A DNA stretch of 64,000 nucleotides, from assembly GCA_025766275.1 (NCBI GenBank), contig JAFKAC010000041.1:62001-126000 (forward strand). The letters run 5' to 3'. Positions 36,519 through 46,924 of the stretch are shown one piece after another; the stretch's first letter is position 1; each line of letters begins with the position of its first letter. Origin of the DNA: Lactarius indigo (lineage: Eukaryota > Basidiomycota > Agaricomycetes > Russulales > Russulaceae). The notes under the pieces were generated by a model. It did not search any database. It had not been told where the DNA came from and saw nothing but the letters and a program-made list of their open reading frames with translations. Position numbers and translations under genes: made by a program.

Positions 36519-38585
36519 GTGGCCGTAACAACAAGAGACCAGTGGACGAGCTTCCGTCCTTACTTGCTCCCAAGAAGGGGAGAACACAACATTCCCACGC
36601 ACTTTTCACAAGCTGCCAGTTGGAGGGAAAGACAAGAAGAAACAGGATATTTCGTAGAATTCAACGGACCTAGTAGGTTTCGCCCAGTTGAGTTCAACTT
36701 CGATCATTTGTGCTGGGTAGAAGTTACGTGGAACCCCGTAGACTCCCAGTGGGACGCTGTACGACCAGCGGGGCCCAGATATCGGTGCGATATCGACGCA
36801 CGAGAACTCAATAGCCGAACCGATTGGGGACCCATCGACGGGCAGATACGAGAACACTCTACTGGAGAAGTAGTGTTGGAAGAAGCTGAAGAAGACGAAC
36901 ACAGTCAGGAAGAGAGTGAAGGACGAGAACCGAATCAGACAGAGACTAGTGGAGGAGCCGTACAGGACTTCCTCATTGAACGAGCTGAGTCCGCCCACAT
37001 CACGGAACCAGAACCAATTCACATCCGATCGCCAGCTATAATGGCAACCTTAACACAAGCAATGGAAGAGGTCGTGCTGGAAGAATTGCGTGCAATACAA
37101 GAAGAAGCAAGGGCAATTCTCATGCCCATTAACCCAGAAACTGGATGAAGAATGACGGCCGACGACGCCGCAATATTCAGAGCTATAGGGTCCAACAGAG
37201 GAGACCCACCGTTGGGAGGTCCTCTGGGAATAGAGCTGCCACCGGGAATAGGAGGCCCAAGCGGCGATCCACCACCACCACCAGGCGGAGGAATCCCCTT
37301 CGATATCAGAAGAACCGAACCACCATGAGGGCCGCCAGCGGGACCCCCAGGAGGAGGCGGAGGAGGTGGCGGAGGTGGTGGAGGAGGTGGCGCCGGAGGG
37401 GGCCACAATGAGAAACTCACCGGCGAGCCACCCTCTATTTTTGATGGTGACAGGCACAAAGTCAATCAATTTCTAACGCAGTGGCACGTATACTGGGGGA
37501 TGAACTTGGATGCCCCCATCATGCAAAACGACTACAGGAGGTGTCTCCTGTTTCTCTCCTACATCAAAGGCGGAGCAGTCAGCGAATGGGTCCTGTCCTT
37601 CCTGAACTGGCTCAATAGGCAAATACAACGAGGAATCAGTCCCTATACGCGGGAACTATGGGACGCCGTAGCCGATGGATTCAGCCAGCGATTCGAAAAC
37701 ACGCTGGAACGAGAACAGGCGCAGGCGATATTAAGAAAGGGGCTTAAAATGATGGGAGAGGACATTGACAAGTACGTCAATGATTTCGAACAGCTGGCAC
37801 GGAAGGCTCATTACCGCCTCAACGAACCACAAACCATTGACCTTTTTACATCGGGTCTTCCGAGAGAACTGTTCAAGAACGCATTTCAATTTGACGATCC
37901 AGTCACATTCGATGACTGGAAGAGGGCCGTCCTCAAACGTCAAAAGAACTACATACACCTCAAAGCGAGGCTTAACGAGTACAAGAACACGACCTCACCG
38001 CCAAAGAAACAGAGTGGTAACGCAGGATGGGCACTGCCCCAGAACCTACCGCAGAATAACCCGTGGGCCATGGACACCTCCGCGGATTGCGCCAAGGTGA
38101 GGCTCGCAGGATCCGAAGACATCGACTTCAACAAATTACCACACCGCGACTGGCCAACGCCGGCACCCCCTTTTCCACCCAGAGGAGGACCCGGAGCACG
38201 CGGAAGGGGAAGAGGGGGCTCCCGGCGAGACTTAAGGAACGTCTTGTGCTACAATTGTACCGCTCCGGGACATCTCTCACGAAATTGCCCCTACCCAAGA
38301 AACCAGAGACAGTGGCCGAATCCGCCCTCCAGCAGTAGGATGACCGAGACTGCCTGGCCGACACAGTGGCCGGGATCTCCAGGTCCTACATCTCAATATG
38401 AACCGTCGCTACCCAGATACGCGACGCCAGCACCCAGCGCAACGCCCGCACCACAAATCAACGCGGCAAAAACGGCAGGAGAGCAAGCAAAGGAATGGCT
38501 CACGCAGGTGGCCAATAGTACGGATGAGGTAAAAGACCTCATACTTCAAGATCTGTGGGGAAAAGAGGGTTTTCAGGGCGCCTGA
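36519..38585 (+). pseudogene. Gypsy gag region, one frame with two TGA codons
   Basis: One frame runs from 36519 to 38585, interrupted by TGA at 37146-37148 and at 37326-37328. The first segment (209 codons) has no ATG start, only GTG, and is acidic. The second begins with ATG at 37152 and is rich in Pro and Gly around the second stop (a poly-glycine run at about 37346-37391). The third contains the retrotransposon Gag core (CLLFLSYIKGGAVSEWVLSF) and a CCHC zinc knuckle (CYNCTAPGHLSRNC at about 38249-38290). Either the first segment is a separate pre-gag frame or all three were one Gag of about 690 residues. Both stops are TGA. Confidence 0.8.
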
Positions 38586-38635
38586 ACCCATCAGTCTGGG
38601 TGAGGGCCTTACAATGTAATTCTGTAATTGTGACA

Positions 38636-41600
38636 ATGCGCTATCGATCTCTACGAATTCCAGTGACTGTCCGAACGAATTACCAAACGACTGAAACCAA
38701 AGCACTGGTAGACTCTGGAGCTACCGACAACTTTATCAAGCCAAGCATGGCCACTCGGGCAGGAATCCCGATATGGCCACTAGAAACGCCTCACAAAATA
38801 TGGAACATAGATAATACGGAAAACAAAGCTGGGTTAATCACTCATTACGTTAACCTAGAGGTGAAGACTTGAGGACAGGTTAAGAAGATGACTTTCCTCA
38901 TCACCGACCTCGGCAGCGAAGACATGGTACTGGGCTACCCGTGGCTGAGCGCCTTCGAGCCCACTATCAGTTGGGCCGCAGCAACAGTACATTCTGACAC
39001 GCACCCAGTGGTACTGGCAACCACTGAGGAACTCCTCACTGCCCCTACAATATGGGCCTTAATTACAGCAGAGAGGGAAGCCATCGTCAAAGAATTAGAA
39101 GAAGACGAAACCTTCGCGCGAGCCACCACCTCGACGGAGTTGGCAATATCGGCGAAACAACAGCAAACGGCAGCTGTGCTGCCGCCGGTGTATGCAGAAT
39201 ATAGTACGTTATTTAACGAACAGGCTTCGCATCGCTTCCCTCCCTCGCGACCCTGGGACCACGCAATCGACTTCAAGCCGTCGGCACCAGCATCGATAGA
39301 CTGCAAAATATATCCCATGACGCAGAAGGAGGAGGGAGAACTGAAGGAATTCCTCGACGAAAAGCTGAAACAAGGGTATCTGCGCCCTTCCATCTCTCCG
39401 TACGCATCATCATTCTTCTTCATCAAAAAGAAGGATGGAAAACTATGCCCCGTGCAGGACTATCGGGTAATCAACTCGCACACTATCCGCAACCAGTACC
39501 CGCTACCGCTCATTCAGGACCTTATCCTCGACCTCAGTAACGCCCATATCTACACGAAACTCGACATTTGCTGGGGTTACAACAACATCCGAATCCGCGA
39601 CGGCAACCAAGAAAAGGCGGCGTTCAAGACCAAATTCGGCCTCTTCAAACCCACGGTCATGTTTTTCGGCCTTACCAACTCCCCCGCTACCTTCCAGGCC
39701 ATGATGAACCATATCTATCGAGACACGATTGCGAAACACGAACGCCTGGGCACGACGATACGTGTTTACATGGATGACATTGGTATAGCCACTCACTTCG
39801 ACCATGACTTGGCAGCCCATATTGCCACCGTACGTGACGTCCTATGCGTCGCGCAGGACCACGACCTGTACTTCAAACTGGAGAAATGCCTGTTTCACCA
39901 ACCGCGGATGGATTACCTGGGGGTAATCCTTGAGAGGGGGGTGACCCGAATGGACCCGGTAAAAGTCCAAGGCATCAAGGATTGGCCAACGCCAACGAAG
40001 GTCAAGGATGTCCGATCGTTCCTGGGTTTTTGCAACTTTTACCGTCTTTTCATCCGCGGTTTTGCAACTCACGCTAAGCCACTCACCAAGTTAACACGCA
40101 AAGATCAAGAATGGCGCTGGACAGAAGAAGAAGATAAAGCATTCAACACCCTCAAACGCCTTGTAACCGAAGAACCGGTACTGGCACACCCGGTCCTTCA
40201 AGACCCATTTGAATTAGAGGTAGAGGCCTCTGGATACGCGGTGGGAGCGGTACTGCTGCAACGAAAATCTGACGGAAAACGACACCCCATAGGATACTAC
40301 TCGGCCACGCTCTCAGAAGCAGAACGAAATTATGACATCTACGACCTAGAACTGCTCGCAATAGTCAAAGCCCTGCGAAACTGGAGACCGCTGCTTGCGG
40401 GAGCCCCACATAAAATCAAAATCTACTCCGACCATCTTAATCTGCAATATTGGAAGTCGCCACAGAAGATTAGTAGGCGAGTCGCAAGGGAAGTACTCGA
40501 ACTCTCAGAGTACGACTTTGAAATTCACCACATTAAAGGGAAGAACAATGGCAGGGCCGACGCTCTCTCGAGACGCCCCGACTACGACCAGGGGGTAAGC
40601 GATAACAGCGAAGTCGTCGTCCTACCTCCCGAGGTCTTCGTGAGAACTCTCAACGTTGCACGCACGTTCATTGCGAACCCAAACTTGCTACAACCGCGAC
40701 ACCAGCAAGACAACGAAGTAATCAAAATGTGGGTAGACCCCCATCGCCTCAAGAAAATAGAAGGAGAGTGGTATAAGGACGGCAGGTTTGTAATAACCGG
40801 GCCCGCATCCACATACCGGGTGCTGATACACGACCACCACGACCTGCCGGTGCATGGACACCCCGGAATCGCGAGGACGCAACGAATCCTCGAACGACAT
40901 TACTGGTGGCCACGACTGCGAAAAGATGTGTATGAATACGTGCAGGGCTGCGCGGATTGCCAACGGAATAAGGTCAACACAAGGCCCATACGAGCGGTGC
41001 TACATCCCATTACGCCAGAACTGGAGGCCACACCTTTCCAGACAATCGCTATGGATTTCATCACCAAGCTCCCGTCGTCAAAAGGGTACGACAGCATATT
41101 GACCGTCACTGACCACGACTGCAGCAAAGCCTCCATCTTCATACCGTGCAAGGAGGAGATCTCCGCGGAAGAGACCACAATGCTGTATGTGACCCATGTG
41201 TTCAGACGTTTCGGATTACCGCGTAAAATCATCAGTGACCGAGACCCTTGCTTCGCGTCTAAATTCGCAAGGGAAATCTGTCGGGTCCTGGGAATTCAAC
41301 AGAACATATCCACGGCATATCACCCACGTACCGACGGGCAGTTGGAAAGGACCAATCAGTGGCTGGAGCAGTATCTGTGCTTCTGGGTAAACGAGCGACA
41401 GGATAACTGGACCGCTTATCTACCAATCGCAGAATTCGCGCATAACAATTGGCCACATGAACACACCAAACAATCGCCGTTCCAACTCCTGATGGGATAC
41501 AACCCGCACGCGGATTGGACTGATAAGCCATCCCCTATTCTGCAAGTAACAGAACAGCTGACACAACTGAAGGAAGCTAGAGAGAACGCCCAACGACTCA

Positions 41601-42325
41601 TGAAAAAGGCACAAGAAGTGTGGGTCCGCAACAAAGATACGCCCAAATTCAAGATTGGAGACCTCGTGTGGCTAGAAGGCAAACACCTTCGAACCAATCA
41701 GCCCACGGCAAAACTGGCGGCGCGACACCACGGACCCTTCCGAGTGACACAGGTGATGTCCCCCTATAATTATCGATTGGAACTTCCCACGCAGTGGAGC
41801 ATCCACTCAGTATTCCACATCGATCTTCTCACGCCATACAAACAAACCCCACTTCATGGGGAGAATTTCACACGACTGCCACCCGAACTGATTGATGGAG
41901 AAGAAGAGTACGAAGTTGAGGCCATCCTAGACTCTCGGCATTTCGGCAGAGGAAGGCGCCTCCAGTACCTCGTCAAGTGGAAGGGATACCCAGACTCGGA
42001 GAACCAGTGGGTCAACAAGGATGACGTCTTCGCACCAGAAGCGCTCCGTCTTTATCAGGAAACCCAAGCACACGGGAAGACAGTTAAAGCGGGCTCGATC
42101 CACACCCAGGAGAGTCATCCCCTCTTCCTTCGTTCTATTACCTCCTCTCTCATGCCCACTTCCCCTCTGCGACATGTCACCCAAGCGATCCTCCTCGACT
42201 CCCTTGCAGAAGACGCTCGGGCCCTCCTCGCTGAAGACGACGAGACTGAGATTCCCAACGCCCAAATCACCCCGTATGTTACGCTCCACCGGCGTGAGTC
42301 CGACTTGGACGTGACGAAGGCGTAG
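38636..42325 (+). pseudogene. Gypsy Pol polyprotein with chromodomain, one internal TGA
   Basis: One frame from ATG 38636 to 42325, broken by TGA at 38870-38872. Before the stop: a retropepsin motif ALVDSGATDNFIK. After it, counting from the ATG at 38888: reverse transcriptase with YMDD near residue 293; RNase H (SDHLNLQYWKSPQ, GRADALSRRPD); integrase with an HHCC finger (HGHPGIARTQRILERHYWWP...CADCQRNK) and D-D-E residues (AMDFITKLP, SDRDPCFAS, ERTNQWLEQY); and a chromodomain near 1007-1050 (YEVEAILDSR...YLVKWKGYPDSENQW). The chromodomain places it among chromoviruses, which tend to target heterochromatin. About 90 further residues follow the chromodomain. Pol is in a different frame from gag and starts 50 bp downstream of it. 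Confidence 0.92.
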
Positions 42326-42504
42326 TCGACTTAGCGAAAGTGAGGCGAATGGGGACTTGTCTCAACCCAACGCAAGCTGAACAGGGGCACACAGGCACAC
42401 ACTGCAGCGAAGACAAAAGGTATTATCCCTTGGTGGATAAGAGTGGAAGTACACTTAGTCAGAGACTAAGGCGAACAAGAGACGAGTCGAAATGGTGGAT
42501 TGAA

Positions 42505-42533
42505 GAAGACCAAGATGGGGACTCTTGGTCTTC
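42505..42533 (+). other. Internal hairpin echoing the LTR hairpin
   Basis: GAAGACCAAGA (42505-42515) and TCTTGGTCTTC (42523-42533) form an 11 bp stem with a 7 nt loop, reusing the LTR/primer-site sequence. An ACTATTTATAC stretch follows at about 42540. It lies between pol and the extra reading frame. Confidence 0.6.
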
Positions 42534-42755
42534 CGAGTCGACTATTTATACAGATACGCGTGGGCTTTAAAGCGCCGCTGGAATAGTAAGTAACCAATAG
42601 CGTAACTAGCTCGAACCCTAGTACAGCTATCCTAGGAATGAGTCATACATGAGTCACAATCACATGCGAACTACTATGCTGACTGATGCGATGTAAGAAT
42701 CCATGACTAATACTGATACTGGACCGTAGTCATAACCGGTCATGAGTCGTGCGTA

Positions 42756-43811
42756 ATGAGTCATCAAGTCCGTACCGTAACACCGTACACACCTGTCGGC
42801 CAGCCAGAGGGCCGTATCACCGCACAAGAGTGGGCAAACATTCTTGCCCGATTCCCAGACCCCACGCAACAGCCCGATGACGAATCCGCCGTCGTCCACG
42901 TCTTCCGAAACGACCACGGTGAGCGCGAACCCATCGCCGCCATCCCCCCGAGCGACGACCTCGTCGGCGTTTGCAGAGTTTTCCCGCGCAACGATGAGCG
43001 TTCAAGCTCTCCTGGAGTACGAGTTGGAGGGGTGGAGGAGGGTAGCGGCGGAGTGGCAGAAGGAACAGCTAGACTCAGCCGCGGCCCGACTGAGAGAGAT
43101 GCGCGAGCAGTGGCAGCGATGGAGGCTGCTGAGGCTGGCCATGACGACGACGATTACTACCCGGCATGCCACGCCTTCCTTCGAACGAAAAGCGACCCTA
43201 CTAATCCCCGCATCACACCCTGGCTCGTCAACTCCGACGGGTCCGCCATGTACTGAGGACGTGTGCGTGTACCAGGTGCCGCCAACCACCGTCCATTCAC
43301 CGCCGCTGACGACCCCGCGCACGTTATTGCGCCTGAGGGGTTCTGGGCGAACAGACGACCCCATTACATTCAATACCCCATCACCGGGCCCGACGGAGTA
43401 GAGAGAAACACATCCCACGTCCAGATCATCGGAGGGGCAGACCCCCTCATACTGGGGGTCATACCGGGGTCTCCCCACTTATACGGTAAGCCCCTTTACG
43501 CCGAACCACATGTCAACGCCGCGCTGCGCCCCACGTATCCTCACGAAGATCTCGTCATCTTCGCTGCGGACCGTATCACGGACCGCGCTCTCAACCGCAT
43601 CAACGACAAAACGCTCACCGCGGAAGTCACGCGCTACCGTGCGGCTAGCTTCGAGCTGGAACGACTTCGAGCGAGAGTGGCGCAGCTGCGGGACATGATC
43701 GTGTGCGCGCAAAGCGATAGGCAGGACTCCATCTACCGTTTGGAGCGTGCCACCGCGCTCGAGCGGATTGCCGATGAACAACGTGACTGGCCAGCAAGAG
43801 ATTTTCGGTGA
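42756..43811 (+). pseudogene. Extra post-pol reading frame of the Gypsy element, one TGA
   Basis: One frame from ATG 42756 to 43811 (351 codons plus stop), interrupted by TGA at 43254-43256. The first part is acidic, with a run of D near AGHDDDDYY. The second begins with VRVPGAANHRPFTAADDP and ends in a charged, helical, coiled-coil-like region (ASFELERLRARVAQLRDMI). There is no signal peptide or membrane segment, so it does not look like an envelope gene. I do not recognise it. It ends only 29 bp before the 3' LTR. Conservation of one long frame across a stop suggests it was coding until recently. Confidence 0.6.
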
Positions 43812-43827
43812 GTCAGGGTCTCACGCT

Positions 43828-43840
43828 GAAGAGGGGGTGA
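43828..43840 (+). other. Gypsy polypurine tract
   Basis: GAAGAGGGGGTGA directly abuts the TG of the 3' LTR, the normal position for plus-strand priming. Confidence 0.85.
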
Positions 43841-44381
43841 TGTCACGTTCCTGTCTTGTACGAGTGGTATGACGACTTGATACCCTTACTGTACCGGTTG
43901 CAACTACGGCGGTAAGGTAAATTAGTTGCGGACTTACCTACGGTGATACGGTAGTACGATAGGCGATACGACTGATAGCTGACTGAGCAGTACCTGAATG
44001 ACTCGATACTAGTATGGGTACTAGTAGTTGTGGCGGTTGAGATACTTACGCGATACGTTGGACGCTACTTACTGTGACTCATAGCAGCGCTTCTAAGCCT
44101 GCTGGTTTGTGTATTTAACCTGCCTTGTGAAGACCAAGATACGCCATCTTGGTCTTCTTGAATCGTCACTTCTTTCTACTCTCTCTCTCTCTCTCAAGAT
44201 CTTCTAGACTCGCGTCCAACTTCTGTTGTGACTCAGTACCGAGATACTAAGTCTTGCCAGTGTACCTTCGCGTATTCACTAAGGCAAGGGCACGGACTTC
44301 CAAGTCGTCGTGTCAGGACTTCGCTAAGTTGTTACCACCTTCATCGAGCTCAGGTCGAGCTAACGTCGTGACGACGTTACA
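43841..44381 (+). repeat. Gypsy 3' LTR (541 bp)
   Basis: Matches 35959-36499 except for two transitions, both at CpG in the 5' copy (TACGGG/TATGGG and ACCGCC/ACCACC). Followed by the target duplication GTCCT at 44382-44386. Confidence 0.95.
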
Positions 44382-44386
44382 GTCCT

Positions 44387-45212
44387 GGTGTTGTGGCATC
44401 GCACTGGTGTTGTCATGTTGGCACTGCGTCAGTGCTGTGGGGTTGCAGCGGTGTTGTAGTGCTGGGCACCACATTGGTGCCATGGACTCAAGGTTCCATG
44501 TTGGTGTTGCAGTGTTGCAGTGTCATGGTGATGTCAAGTCGCAGCACCATGTCAGTGTTGTGGTGTTGTGGCACCCAGAGAGAGCGTGTTTGAACCTAGA
44601 AAGTAAAAAAAACACAATATTGTTTAAAGTCAGCTAAAATGATAATGCAAGAGCACTTAGCCTAGTAGCTTCTTGAGGGTTTCCTGGACCAAATGAATGC
44701 AGTTGACGAGGACTGCATTGGACGTGAATGCTGCTGTGATGGTTGTTGACACATTGCAGCAGTGCCTGGTCCGGTGACCTGCGTGCCCAACGAAACCCGT
44801 GACCCGTGACATTGGGTAAGGGTTTTGTGAGGGTCACAAATTCCGTACCCGCCCGAACCCTTGGGCCATACCAGATTTGGAAACCCCAGCTATATGCTAA
44901 CTCCCAGTGTCCCATGCTTCACAAAGTTTGGCCTGCAGCTCAACAAGCACAGCTTTGGGCTGGTGTGCCACACCATTGCAAAGAAACTGCATACTGTGAG
45001 ACATGATGTGGGACTGAGATGTTGTATATATATCTTGAGCGAAGAGTGTGCATGCTCGACCTGGGAGGGATGGCAACGCTGCCGAGCATCTGTTGGGACA
45101 ACTATTTTATAACCCGATTTTTGCGACATAACTAATTTTAAAAACATTTTTCCTCTGACTTAATTATGAACCCCGCTAGTAAACTTTTAAGTCCGCATCT
45201 TGTGTATTTGTT
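44387..45212. other. Interior of the TIR element right of the Gypsy insertion
   Basis: GTGTTG/TGGCA low-complexity DNA continues to about 44590, matching the composition of 35820-35953 on the other side. The rest has only short frames and no recognisable gene. Confidence 0.6.
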
Positions 45213-45243
45213 GAAGGGGCCTATCGATTTGGATCCTGCTATA
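45213..45243 (-). repeat. Right terminal inverted repeat of the 9.7 kb composite element
   Basis: 31 bp; pairs with 35524-35554. LARP7-like sequence resumes immediately to the right. Confidence 0.82.
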
Positions 45244-46289
45244 GTGGCGACAATGACGACGCATTTGGGTGGAGTCATCGGATACGAAATTACACACCGC
45301 TTTCCCCACTTTCAGTCACATATATTGGGACGCTAGAACCGTCTACATCGTAAGTCGCGTCTCCCCTACTCAACCCATTGTTTGACCGCTTCGCACAGGA
45401 GAACATCCCCCACTCGTTCCGCTCTACGCTTGGAATATGCAATTATTGTGCGCGGTCCTGAACACTTGGAGCGCCGTCCAGCATATCGTCTTCCCCCTAC
45501 ACTACTAAGACCCACCAGACGCCGTCCCCAAATGGAAAGGCTTTGCGCTCATCACGCTCAACGAGCCGGACATCGTCTCGCACTTCCTCTCCCGCTTCCC
45601 CTACGACCGCAACAACACGCGTCCGCCTACTGACTCCGACTCCGACTTATCCATCGAAGAATCAGAGGCGCGCAAAGGGGGCTTCCGCACGCTCTCCAAA
45701 GAACGCTGGGATACACTACAAGCGGAATACGCCGAGTACCGCGAGAGCCTCCTGCGCCGCATTGCCGTCACTGCCTCCTCCACCGAACCCGCGCGCAACA
45801 AAACCAAGAGCGCGCACGACACTCCCGACGGGCCTGAGCGTGTGCCCATCGCGAAACTGCCCCAGACACAATCGTATCCACCCGGCTGCGTGCTCTTCGC
45901 GCGGCACGTGCCCTCCGACACGAACAAGACCGCGCTGCGGGCGCGCTTTTCCGCCCTGCTCGGAGACGCGGACACGCTTGACTATGTCGACAACAGCAAG
46001 GGGCTCGATAGCGTGCGTCCATTGTTTTCTCCTGTCGAATCTTTTTTGACTTCTGCTGGGTAGTGTTATTTGCGCTTGAAGACGTGCGAGCACGCACAGG
46101 CGCTGCTGGAGGCCGCGCGCTCTGAGCATGAGGCAGGCGTGCAGGAACCGGAGCTGGAGTTGTTGGAGGGACGGCGAGAGGAGATGGGAACGTGCCGGAG
46201 AACGTGCGCGCGCTGGCGGTGCAACGCGCACGTGCGCATGTGCACCAGACGCGGAGGGGAGGGAGAGATGTCCCTCGCAGCTACGATTT

Positions 46290-46924
46290 TATACCTCGAA
46301 CATAGAATCGAAGCCCGCCATATATTACCAGCCGTGACCCGTGTTCAACAGTCAGTCAAATTATTTTTTGAAAGGCAACTCTTGAGCCTTGTCTCAAGCA
46401 CTGCGCAGTCAGTGTGATCAATTCTTAAGCTGTTCTTGTCTAGGTTTCACCTTGCAACGTTGGAATTACCTAAGAACATGTGGACGTACATAAGACCAAA
46501 CATGCCCTCCGGAAGCCAGCCGTATCCATGTGTAGGCCAAATCTATCCACCAGAAACTGGTCAGTTGCCAGTGAACTTCCCCCAAACTAAAATAAAGATT
46601 TCACACTATTTCTCCTCGAAAGCAAGGTTGTAGTCGACAAGGTCGATGCCTGTTCATTATTATGGATGGAATTCTCTTACGCACGTGCGCAGACACCACG
46701 ATTGGGACAGAAAATAGAGTGTGAACGAGAATTGAAGCTGAACAATAGCTACGCAGCATATTGGCGGCAAAGTGCTGGGGTAACCCCTCAAGCGCACGGA
46801 AACCGATCCAAACAAAAAAACAAAACAAAACAAAAAAAATTGAAGCGCGAACCAATACCCAAATCACCAAGACGAGACGAGACGAAGCGCCGGGTTCCAG
46901 CGACTTGTAGTATGCAATATACTT
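46290..46924. other. Convergent intergenic region of module copy 2
   Basis: Closely similar to 26520-27185 of module copy 1, including the AC-rich run near 46815. No gene recognised. Confidence 0.65.

Larger units (their letters stand above)
35959..44381 (+). mobile_element. Full-length chromodomain Ty3/gypsy LTR retrotransposon
   Basis: Two 541 bp LTRs (35959-36499, 43841-44381) are flanked by a perfect 5 bp duplication, GTCCT (35954-35958 and 44382-44386). Internal order: a primer site complementary to the LTR, gag with a CCHC knuckle, pol (protease, RT, RNase H, integrase, chromodomain), an extra reading frame, and a polypurine tract. The LTRs differ at only two positions by eye (one near 36131 in the 5' LTR, one near 36456), so insertion is recent. 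Three or four in-frame TGA codons nevertheless disable the frames. Confidence 0.95.
35524..45243. mobile_element. TIR DNA element (about 1.3 kb) carrying a nested Gypsy element
   Basis: The ends are 31 bp inverted repeats (35524-35554 and 45213-45243; TACAGCAGGATCC on the left) with two mismatches. Removing the Gypsy insertion and one target copy leaves about 1.29 kb of GTGTTG/GGCA-rich low-complexity DNA with no transposase. The element sits in the dead LARP7 copy 2: 5'-exon sequence is on its left and the next exon sequence on its right. No clean target-site duplication was seen. Confidence 0.78.
34900..46270 (+). pseudogene. LARP7-like pseudogene, module copy 2, split by a 9.7 kb insertion
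   Basis: Decayed copy of the gene at 24973-26453. The left part (about 34900-35523) shares patches with the flank and 5' part of copy 3: the GGCATAGGAGTATGAG block, and the CATATCTTCC...GGCTAAGT block just before the insertion. The right part (45244-46270) resumes with GTGGCGACAATGACGAC. It then follows exons 2 to 4 of copy 1, including the intron ahead of GAGAACATCCCCCACTCG and the xRRM region (GCVLFARHVPSD is still readable). Stops, small deletions and loss of the exon 1 start show it is dead. The element at 35524-45243 lies inside it. Confidence 0.75.

Noticed and set aside
42756..43811. Envelope gene of an errantivirus-like Gypsy element
   Set aside because: No signal peptide, membrane anchor or cleavage motif; the protein is acidic and coiled-coil-like instead.
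35524..45243. Target-site duplication flanking the 31 bp TIRs
   Set aside because: Flanks read GGCTAAGT on the left and GTGGCGAC on the right; no duplication of fixed length can be defended.
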